Assembly: GCF_028715765.1 (NCBI RefSeq) | Contig: NZ_JAQURE010000030.1 | Location: 1-40,607, forward strand | Source: Rhodoferax sp. | Lineage (GTDB): Bacteria; Pseudomonadota; Gammaproteobacteria; Burkholderiales; Burkholderiaceae_C | Length of the DNA: 40,607 nt | Direction of reading: 5' to 3' | Shown here: piece after piece, positions 9,345-16,592 of the stretch | Layout of the letters: each line of letters begins with the position of its first letter | How positions within the stretch are numbered: position 1 is the first letter of the stretch | Made by a program: the position numbers and the translations under genes | Notes under the pieces: generated by a model | The model's database searches: none | What the model was told of the DNA's origin: nothing | Seen by the model: only the letters and a program-made list of their open reading frames with translations

Positions 9345-9384
9345 AACAAAAACGCCATCCAGAAGCCGTGCTGCTGGATGGCGT
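9345..9384 (-). terminator. Rho-independent terminator of cheV
   Basis: An 11-bp perfect stem (ACGCCATCCAG at 9352-9362 pairing with CTGGATGGCGT at 9374-9384, 11-nt loop) is followed on the minus strand by TTTTTGTT (down to about 9345). The orientation fits termination of transcripts leaving cheV. It ends only about 10 bp before the start codon of the indolepyruvate oxidoreductase gene (9335), so it also occupies that gene's leader. Confidence 0.75.
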
Positions 9385-9402
9385 GATTCAAATCATTTAT
9401 AT

Positions 9403-9464
9403 GCGTTTTAAGCCTCTAGAGCTTATAGATAAAGCTTAAGTAGCTATTTATTAAATAGCTATTG
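9403..9464 (-). repeat. Dispersed hairpin-like repeat, copy B (intergenic)
   Basis: On the minus strand it reads AATAGCTATTTAATAA, then ATAGCTACTTAAGC (ATAGCT starts at 9447), then ATAAG (starts at 9426, spacing 21), then CTCTAGAGGCTTAAAA. The doubled ATAGCT 5' arm is shared with the copy in ubiA (AATAGCTATGTAAAAC then ATAGCT). It sits just beyond the cheV stop codon, between that stop and the cheV terminator. Confidence 0.8.
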
Positions 9465-9466
9465 AA

Positions 9467-10429
9467 TCAATGCGTCAACACCTTGCGAATGGTTTGAGCC
9501 AGTTCGTCGGCAACAAATTTGGCCACATAGGCATCGGCGCCAACTTTCTTGACGTGCTCTTCGTTGGTGGTGCCTGTGAGCGAGGAGTGAATCACCACTG
9601 GAATGCCGCTGTAGCGCGGGTCTTGCTTGATGTTGCGGGTGAGTGTGAAGCCGTCCATCTCAGGCATTTCCAGGTCGGTCAGCACCAGAGCGACTTTGTC
9701 TTTGATGGTTTGACCGCGCGATTCGGCCTCGGAGGCCATGGCTTTGAGGCGATCCCACGCCTCTTGACCAGATTTGGTCATGATGAACGGCACGCCCATT
9801 GATTTGAGGCCTTGTTCAATCATCATGCGCGCCACCGCAGAGTCGTCGGCAGCCAGCACCACCGTACCGGGCGGGATATGCAGCTTGCTCTCGGAGGAAA
9901 CCTCCACTTGGTGTGCTTCCGGGAACACATCGCGCAGGATTTGCTCCACATCCAGCACCTGTGCCAGGCGGGTGTTTTCAGCGTCGCCATCGAGCCGGGC
10001 AATGCTGGTGACGAGTCCGCCGCCACGGCCTTCGGCAGACAGCACTTGCTTCCACTCCAGGCGCACGATCTCATTGACCTCTTCCACGGCAAAGGCTTGC
10101 GTGGTGCGGGCAAATTCGGTCACCAACAAAATACCCAGCCCCTTGGTGGGGTTGGTGCCCACCAGCTGCGGCAGGTTGATGACGGTGATCATCTGGCCGC
10201 GGATGTTGGCCACACCCATCACCGAGGGCGGCGAGTTGACCATGGCCGTGACCTCGGGCATGACCAAAATTTCACGCACTTTGAACACGTTGATGCCAAA
10301 CAGTTCGCGCTTATCGGTGCCAGGCGCTTCACCCAAACGAAACAGCAGCAGCTCAAACATGCTGTTACCGGCCAGGTTGGTGCGCTCGTCAATGTCGCGC
10401 ATGGTGGATTTGTGGCTGGATGTGCTCAT
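9467..10429 (-). CDS. cheV: CheV-type chemotaxis coupling protein (CheW + receiver)
   Basis: 320 residues: an N-terminal CheW-like domain (about 25-165; GVANIRGQMITVINLPQL is the typical coupling core) fused to a C-terminal phospho-acceptor receiver domain (about 188-318). The receiver has the acidic pair D195/D196, phospho-acceptor D252 in LTDLEMPEMDG, a Ser in HSSLTG near 283 and K304 in YVAKF. This is the CheV layout: a scaffold coupling chemoreceptors to the CheA kinase whose activity can be tuned by phosphorylation. The ATG at 10429 has GGAA 8 nt upstream. It starts 56 bp after the mltA stop and has its own downstream terminator. No other chemotaxis gene is in the window. Confidence 0.88.
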   Translation of the reverse strand: MSTSSHKSTMRDIDERTNLAGNSMFELLLFRLGEAPGTDKRELFGINVFKVREILVMPEVTAMVNSPPSVMGVANIRGQMITVINLPQLVGTNPTKGLGILLVTEFARTTQAFAVEEVNEIVRLEWKQVLSAEGRGGGLVTSIARLDGDAENTRLAQVLDVEQILRDVFPEAHQVEVSSESKLHIPPGTVVLAADDSAVARMMIEQGLKSMGVPFIMTKSGQEAWDRLKAMASEAESRGQTIKDKVALVLTDLEMPEMDGFTLTRNIKQDPRYSGIPVVIHSSLTGTTNEEHVKKVGADAYVAKFVADELAQTIRKVLTH

Positions 10430-10485
10430 AGGAAATTCCGGTCAAAGGGGTGAAATAAAACCGCGTAATGGGTATGGTAACGCCA

Positions 10486-11679
10486 TCAGCGTGGCCGCGG
10501 CCACAGCACCCACAGACGCAGCGGTTGGTTGAGCTGACCCGCCAGCTCACCCGCTGCAGTGCCCCAGCCGGCAAAATAATCGGCGCGTACCGCCCCCCGA
10601 ATGGCACTGCCAGTGTCTTGCGCCAGCACCAGCCGCTGCAGCGTGAGCTGACTGCCTTCAGAGACCAGCCAGACCGGCGTGCCATAAGGAATGCTTTGGG
10701 GGTCGACCGCAATCGAGCGACCGGGCGTGAGCGGCACTCCTTGGGCACCTTTGGGGCCAAAACCACTGTCAAAGCTGTTCAAAATTTCTTCTTTGAAAAA
10801 CACCACGCGTGGGTTTTGCCACATCAGCTCTTGCGTGCGCTGCGGGTTTTGCAGGAGCCAGGCGCGAATGCCTGGCCAAGAGGCATCACGCAGTTCGCCC
10901 TGGTCAAGCAGCCATCGGCCAATGCTCTTGTAGGGCTGGCCGTTGTTGCCAGCGTAGGCCAGCCGCACCCACTGCACGCGGCCATCGGCCTCGGTCAGGC
11001 GCAACCGACCCGAGCCTTGAATTTGCATCAACATGGCCTGCACTGGGTCGGCCACATAGGCTATGGCGCGCCCGTTGAGTGCGGCTTGCGCCTCAGGCCG
11101 GGTGTCGATGTCTTGCCGGGTGAACCACGGTGTGCGGGCGTTCAAGCCCACCGGGGGTTGAAACAATGGCACCTCAAAACCGCGGCTGGGGCGGCGCCGA
11201 GCCTCAAACTCTGGCTCGTAGTAGGACGTGAGCAGCCCGCTGCTGCGGCCTTGCAGCGACTCGACCCGGTAGGGCACAAACTGCGCTTGCAACCACTGCA
11301 GTTGCTCTTGTGCAGTGGCAATGCTCAAGGCGCGCACCTGTGGGCACAGCGCGGCAAACACATCGCCCGGGCGCTCACAACTTTTAAGCCAGGCGTTCCA
11401 GGCTTCAAACAGGGTGTCGGTCTGCAGGCCGGGCAGATCAGTCCACGGCACGGCCACCCAGCGGCTGCTGCCACGCTGCAGGGGTGGCAGGGTGCTGAGG
11501 TCGGGCACGTCCAAAGCGGCTTCAGGCACGGATGTGGGTGGCGCAGGCTCAGCAGTGGCAGGCACGCTGGCGGGTGGCTGCACCGGCGCGCTGCCGCAAG
11601 CCACCAGCAGGCTGGCTGCCAGTGCCAGAACCACATGCTTTGGCAGCACTTGCCAGTGTGTGTGGACAGCGCCCCTCAT
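10486..11679 (-). CDS. mltA: Membrane-bound lytic murein transglycosylase A (MltA)
   Basis: A 397-residue outer-membrane lipoprotein that cleaves peptidoglycan glycan strands, forming 1,6-anhydro ends. The start at 11679 is chosen because it gives an immediate lipoprotein signal (hydrophobic VVLALAASLLVAC, lipid-accepting Cys28) and because its ATG overlaps the stop of the upstream gene as ATGA; the frame stays open further upstream, but that extension lacks any signal. The C-terminal 3D-type domain carries LAQDTGSAIRGAVRADYF, including the Asp expected to be catalytic, followed by FAGWG. It is the last gene of the yhdP-nitrilase-mltA operon. A Pro/Ala-rich linker follows the lipidated Cys. 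Confidence 0.93.
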   Translation of the reverse strand: MRGAVHTHWQVLPKHVVLALAASLLVACGSAPVQPPASVPATAEPAPPTSVPEAALDVPDLSTLPPLQRGSSRWVAVPWTDLPGLQTDTLFEAWNAWLKSCERPGDVFAALCPQVRALSIATAQEQLQWLQAQFVPYRVESLQGRSSGLLTSYYEPEFEARRRPSRGFEVPLFQPPVGLNARTPWFTRQDIDTRPEAQAALNGRAIAYVADPVQAMLMQIQGSGRLRLTEADGRVQWVRLAYAGNNGQPYKSIGRWLLDQGELRDASWPGIRAWLLQNPQRTQELMWQNPRVVFFKEEILNSFDSGFGPKGAQGVPLTPGRSIAVDPQSIPYGTPVWLVSEGSQLTLQRLVLAQDTGSAIRGAVRADYFAGWGTAAGELAGQLNQPLRLWVLWPRPR

Positions 11680-12506
11680 AGCACGCGGTGCTGCAGTGCA
11701 GGCAAACGCTTGCGGCAAGCGGTCAGGGTGGCCATGTCGAGGTCTGCCAACACCACGCCTGCACCCTGGGCTTGCTGCGCCAACACCTTGCCCCACGGGT
11801 CGACCAGCATGGCATGGCCCCAAGTGTGGCGCTGATTGTCATGCATACCGCCTTGCGCGGCAGCGGCCACATAGGCCAGGTTTTCAATGGCGCGGGCGCG
11901 CAGCAACACCTCCCAGTGGTCTTGGCCAGTGGTGTAAGTAAAGGCGCTGGGCACCAGCATCAGGTGCGCGCCAGCGGTGGCGTAATGCCGGTAGAGCTCG
12001 GCAAAGCGCAGGTCGTAGCAAACACTCAGGCCAATGCGCCAGGTATGGCCGTCACGTGAAGGCAGGTCAAACATGGTGGGGTGCTGACCTGCGCGCAGCA
12101 CCAGAGACTCGTCATAGCGCTCCGTGCCGTTGTCAAACCTGAACAAATGCATCTTGTCATAGCGCGCCACACGCAGGCCTTGTGGTGAATACACCAAACA
12201 GCTGTTGAACACGCGCTCGGTGTTGCCCACACCATCGGTCTCGGCGCACAGAGGAATCGTGCCCCCCACCAGCCACACGCCCAACTGGCGCGCGGTGTCT
12301 GCCAAAAATTGTTGCAACAGGCCTTGGCTATCAGGCTCGGCCAGCGGCAATTTGTCGCGGTCGTGGTGACCCATCCAACAAAAATATTCTGGTAACACCA
12401 GCAGTTCGGCGCCCGCCTGTGCGGCTTGGCGCAACAAGGTGGCGGCCTGCTGCAGGTTGGTCTGGACGTGGGCACCAGAGACCATTTGAATGACGGCAAG
12501 GATCAT
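11676..12506 (-). CDS. Nitrilase/carbon-nitrogen hydrolase family amidase (Nit-like)
   Basis: 276 residues covering a complete nitrilase-superfamily fold. The triad is visible: E40 (LLVLPEYF), K118 (ARYDKMHLF) and C163 (IGLSVCYDLRFAELYR). These motifs and the length resemble the Nit1/Nit2 branch, whose members act as omega-amidases or deaminated-glutathione repair amidases; the exact substrate cannot be told from sequence alone. Both ends are coupled by ATGA overlaps: its start with the end of yhdP and its stop with the start of mltA, so the three genes are almost certainly one transcript. In other proteobacteria a nitrilase gene also tends to follow yhdP. Confidence 0.88.
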   Translation of the reverse strand: MILAVIQMVSGAHVQTNLQQAATLLRQAAQAGAELLVLPEYFCWMGHHDRDKLPLAEPDSQGLLQQFLADTARQLGVWLVGGTIPLCAETDGVGNTERVFNSCLVYSPQGLRVARYDKMHLFRFDNGTERYDESLVLRAGQHPTMFDLPSRDGHTWRIGLSVCYDLRFAELYRHYATAGAHLMLVPSAFTYTTGQDHWEVLLRARAIENLAYVAAAAQGGMHDNQRHTWGHAMLVDPWGKVLAQQAQGAGVVLADLDMATLTACRKRLPALQHRVL

Positions 12507-15500
12507 GGCTTTGTGTCTTTAGAGGGGTGGGCGTGGTTGACTTTGGTGACTTGCGGGTCGGTCCAGGAGCCGGTCACATGCAGCTCCTGGGTGTTGGATT
12601 CAATCAAGGGGCGACGCAAAAAAAGCTGTGCCAAAAACGAGCCCAGCCCCACGGCCGGGTTGATGACCGAGGCAAGCAACGAGGCCGTGCCGGCATTGAT
12701 CTCGGGTACCACCACCACTTTCAGGTCTTGGGTTTCACGGTCAATGTCAGCCTGGCCTTCCATCAACACGGCGGCGTTGACACCTTTCATTTGCAGGTTG
12801 TTGGTGTGGGCAATGCCTTGCACCACGGTCACGTCGCCACGCAAAAAATCAAATCTGAAACCTTCACTGAAGACATCGCGGAAATCAAGTGTCAGCCGCC
12901 GAGGCAAGGCTTGCAAGCTCAACACACCCAGCAACTTGGCAATGCCGGGGTCGGCTTTGAGAAATTGGCCGGCGGTCATGTTCACGGTAAAAGCGCCCCC
13001 CAGCGTGGGGTAATCGAGCTTGAGCGGCGAACCGAGCCAGGCCACCTGGCCTTCCAACTTGCCACTGGCCTGGCGCACCACATCTTTCATGCCCAGGCGT
13101 GCCAGCAACGCACCGCCATCAGCCACATCCAGTTTGAAGTTGAGCACGGTGCGCCGTCGCTCGCTGGGGTTGCTTGTTCTCTGGGGTGCGGTGGTGGGCT
13201 GCAGGCGTGTCCAGTTTCCGCTGGCAGTCAAGGTGGCCTCTGGCGTGTGCAAATTGAACTGGTTCAGCCGCCATTCAGGCACACCCGGTGAGGCCGGGGT
13301 GGCATTGGCCATGCGGTTGAGGGCTTGCACTTCCAGCCGCCCCATGTGTTTGCCACGCAGCTCAAAGTCGTCCACCACAATGTCGAGTGCAGGCACGCTG
13401 GCCGGTTGGGCATCCAGCATGGCTTCAACCTGGGTGGCTACAGATGGGGCAATGCTGAGGTGTTGCAGGCGCGCATAAACACGTCCGGCGCTGCTATTGG
13501 CATCTGTCCCTTGGGTGGGACGATATTCAAGGTAGCCATTGAGCTCGTTGGCATGCAGGTTGGCGCGCCACAGCGCCCCTTCCCGGCTGCCGCCCGCAAC
13601 CAGCTGGTTAAAGGTGCGTCCGGCCACCTGCAACACATCGGCCTGCAGCGCCAACGTGCTTGGCAAATAAGCCATGGCCTCAGTGTGGTCACCATAGGTG
13701 GCCGCCAAGTCAGCAAACACCGCTTGCCAGGCATCTACATCCAGAAACGGCAAGTTGAGCTGGGCAAACACGCCTTGGGTTGGCATGGGCCAGGTTTCTT
13801 GCGCATTGGCATCCAGGCTGACCGCGCCACGTGTCACCCGGGCAAAGGCGCCCGAGAGGTTTCGCTCATACACGGCGCGTCCCACCCCAGCCACACTCAG
13901 GCTTAACCGGTCTGACTGCGCTGAGGCTGCGGCATCACCCGAGGGTGAAGCAGAAGTCAACTCGGTTTGAATGCGCAGTGGCAGCACTGAGGTGGCGTTT
14001 TTTTGCAGGGGTGCGGGCAAATTCAAGGCCATGCCTTGCAGGGTGCTCTGAATCAGCAGCTCCGGCTGACCCTGCCGAAATCCCAAGCGGGCGGTGTAGC
14101 TGGCGCTGCCCACTGCACGGTTTGCCAAGTGGGTGACCCAACCCAATTCTTTGGCTTGTTGCAAGCCCTCAGCGCTGACGCTGCCAGTTGCCACAATTTG
14201 GGTGGGCGCGCGCTGTGCGGTGGCCAGTGGCGAGAACACTAGGCCACCGTCCAGCAGGACATCACCCCCCAAGGCGCGCGCTTGCACACCTTTCAGGTCC
14301 AAACCACTCTGGCTAAAGTTCAACTGCCCGCGCACACGGCTGAGTTTGGGGGTGTCGGGGGTGATCTGCAGGTCGTTGCCGCTGAACAAAACACTGCCAC
14401 GCACCTTGGACTGGTTCAAATGGGCGATCGGCAAGCTCAGTTGAAGGCTGGCTTGCGCCGCCCCGCTGCCTTGAGCTTGCGCCAGTGCAGCGCTGGTAAG
14501 GTCTTTCAGGGGCGAGGCGTTGATGACTCTGAGCGCATCGGGCACGCTGCCTTTGAGTACCGCATTGAGGTTGACCGTGGTGTGCAACAGGTCTGGAATC
14601 GTCACGTCTGCGCTGCTGATGTGCACATCAGGCGCTTGTGCAACGACAGCGTTGGCGTTTTTAACTTGCAGTTGGGTGCGGTCAATCAACAGCTGCCCAC
14701 TGACGTCTGCCAACGTGAGCCAAGGCAATTCGTCTGCAGGTTGCAGACTGCGTGGCACAAATGTCAACGCGCCGTGCTGGATGTCAGCACTGATTTTGAA
14801 CTGGCCTTGGCGCAGATCTGGCTGCGGCATGTTTTGGATATCGCCCTTGATGGCAAAGCGCACGTTGTTGGCTTGCCCAGCCGTGATGGCTTCACGGACG
14901 TAATCACGGGCACGTTCATCCATCAGCAGCGGCAGGTAGCGATGCACCTTGGTGCCATCCACTTGGTTGAGCGTGGCCTGCAGATCCAGCACGCCAGGAA
15001 AGCGGCTGTGATTGGGCGACGTGGTGGCGTCTGAGGTGTGCCATTTGACTTGCGCCGTGCCTTCGCCGTCTGCATTGGCAAAACGCACGTCATTGGCCTG
15101 CACGGCGAGCTGATCGCCCTTGACCAGCCAACGCAACTGCGCTGCAAAGCGTGACACATCCACCTGACTCTGCTGCAACACGCCTGGCAAATCAACGGTG
15201 CCTTGTTCAAGCTGCAGATCAACCTTGCCGCCGAGTTGATTCAACTCAAAATTTGCATTCAGGCCACTGACACCCGGCTGCCCATTGACAGCGGCCACGG
15301 TGAGCTGGCTCAACTGCCCCTGGGCGGTGTAACTTTGCAGAGCGCTCAAGGCGCCCTGCCAGGTCAGCGCCAGCTTGTTCGCATTGCCCTGGGGTCCATA
15401 CTGAAAGAGTTGGTCGCGCCACAGGTCAGGGATGGGCAGTCGTTGCAGCAGTTGCGCCAGGGTCGCCAGATCAAGCCGATCTGCCTGAAATTCGCCCCGT

Positions 15501-16585
15501 GGCGCAATGGCACCTTCACCGCCCAGATACATCACATGCACGTTGCCGCCAGGCCAGTGCAACCCATCAGTCGCATCAAAGGTCAAGTTGTGCGCAGAGG
15601 CTTCAAAACCATTGGCCAGCTCGCGCCCAGCCACGCGCCCTTGGACATGTTGCACGGTTAGGGGCGGCAGATTTTTGTCGAGCGTCAAGTCAACTTCTTC
15701 CAAGGCCATGTCCGCCGTGACACCCGTGAACTGACCTTGACTCACGTCTAGCCATGCTCGCAGAGCACCCCGGCCTTGTCTGACGTCCACCTTGAGATCA
15801 ACATGGCGCTGCAACGCGGAGAGATCAACCCGCTCAAACGCTGTGTACAGCTGACCCTCCCAATCTTGCCAGCGCCCGTTCTGGCGCGTGAGCAGCGGCT
15901 GCATGAATTTACCGCTCACACGCAAGCGATCTCCCCAAATTGTGGGCGGTGTGGCTTCCAGGCGCAGGTCATGGCGCCGACCAGAATTGCGCACCCACAG
16001 GTTCACATCGGTGAGTTCAATGGCATCGGCATTTCGCGTCTCGTCCGTCCAGTGCACGCTGCCACCTTGAATGGCAAATTCAATTTGCGAAAAAAACCAG
16101 TCTTGAAGTGGGGCATGCAAGGTGGAGGTGCCCGCCACATCCATGCCCGCCACGGTGATGCGGCCGTCTTTGAAGCGCCGCACTTCAAGTTGCGGAGCGT
16201 CAATGACCATTTGCTCAAACCCCAATCGCCACAGTGAGCGCACCGAAACGGCCACCTGGACTTTCGGCAGCTGGAGCACCGCACGACCTTGGTTGTCGTA
16301 CAAAGCAACCTGCTCTAGCTCAAAAGATGGGATGAAACTGTTGGTTTTGGAGGCCAAACGCGCTACCCGCACCTGCAACCCTATGGCTTGCGTGGCTCGC
16401 GCTTCCAGCCAAGGACGAAAATTGTCGATTCGCGGCACAATCCACCAATGCAGTGCACCCCAGGTCAAGCCCACGACCAACCATGCCAACACCACCAAGC
16501 CGAGCATCACGTGCGTCAGAGCCGACCAGATTTTGAGTAAGTGAGACGGGGTTGGATGCACATTGAGACCATGAATTGACAACAT
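12503..16585 (-). CDS. yhdP: YhdP-type AsmA-like envelope protein
   Basis: About 1360 residues. One N-terminal membrane helix (HVMLGLVVLAWLVVGLTWGAL) is followed by a very long, repetitive, beta-rich periplasmic body and the family's C-terminal AsmA-like region (GSFLAQLFLRRPLIESNTQ near the end). YhdP is one of the bridge-like AsmA proteins thought to move phospholipids from the inner to the outer membrane; that role comes from E. coli work, not from this sequence. I chose the ATG at 16585, giving MLSIHGLNVHPTPS. The frame continues to 16639, but that would overlap glnE. The glnE ATG lies only 7 bp away, divergently. Length is normal to slightly long. Confidence 0.9.
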   Translation of the reverse strand: MLSIHGLNVHPTPSHLLKIWSALTHVMLGLVVLAWLVVGLTWGALHWWIVPRIDNFRPWLEARATQAIGLQVRVARLASKTNSFIPSFELEQVALYDNQGRAVLQLPKVQVAVSVRSLWRLGFEQMVIDAPQLEVRRFKDGRITVAGMDVAGTSTLHAPLQDWFFSQIEFAIQGGSVHWTDETRNADAIELTDVNLWVRNSGRRHDLRLEATPPTIWGDRLRVSGKFMQPLLTRQNGRWQDWEGQLYTAFERVDLSALQRHVDLKVDVRQGRGALRAWLDVSQGQFTGVTADMALEEVDLTLDKNLPPLTVQHVQGRVAGRELANGFEASAHNLTFDATDGLHWPGGNVHVMYLGGEGAIAPRGEFQADRLDLATLAQLLQRLPIPDLWRDQLFQYGPQGNANKLALTWQGALSALQSYTAQGQLSQLTVAAVNGQPGVSGLNANFELNQLGGKVDLQLEQGTVDLPGVLQQSQVDVSRFAAQLRWLVKGDQLAVQANDVRFANADGEGTAQVKWHTSDATTSPNHSRFPGVLDLQATLNQVDGTKVHRYLPLLMDERARDYVREAITAGQANNVRFAIKGDIQNMPQPDLRQGQFKISADIQHGALTFVPRSLQPADELPWLTLADVSGQLLIDRTQLQVKNANAVVAQAPDVHISSADVTIPDLLHTTVNLNAVLKGSVPDALRVINASPLKDLTSAALAQAQGSGAAQASLQLSLPIAHLNQSKVRGSVLFSGNDLQITPDTPKLSRVRGQLNFSQSGLDLKGVQARALGGDVLLDGGLVFSPLATAQRAPTQIVATGSVSAEGLQQAKELGWVTHLANRAVGSASYTARLGFRQGQPELLIQSTLQGMALNLPAPLQKNATSVLPLRIQTELTSASPSGDAAASAQSDRLSLSVAGVGRAVYERNLSGAFARVTRGAVSLDANAQETWPMPTQGVFAQLNLPFLDVDAWQAVFADLAATYGDHTEAMAYLPSTLALQADVLQVAGRTFNQLVAGGSREGALWRANLHANELNGYLEYRPTQGTDANSSAGRVYARLQHLSIAPSVATQVEAMLDAQPASVPALDIVVDDFELRGKHMGRLEVQALNRMANATPASPGVPEWRLNQFNLHTPEATLTASGNWTRLQPTTAPQRTSNPSERRRTVLNFKLDVADGGALLARLGMKDVVRQASGKLEGQVAWLGSPLKLDYPTLGGAFTVNMTAGQFLKADPGIAKLLGVLSLQALPRRLTLDFRDVFSEGFRFDFLRGDVTVVQGIAHTNNLQMKGVNAAVLMEGQADIDRETQDLKVVVVPEINAGTASLLASVINPAVGLGSFLAQLFLRRPLIESNTQELHVTGSWTDPQVTKVNHAHPSKDTKP

Positions 16586-16592
16586 CAGAATT

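Noticed and set aside
5961-9386. Two long plus-strand reading frames (about 631 and 482 codons) opposite the indolepyruvate oxidoreductase gene
   Set aside because: They are antisense shadows of a clearly conserved GC-rich gene; their products are His/Gln/Arg-rich with no domain features and no ribosome-binding sites.
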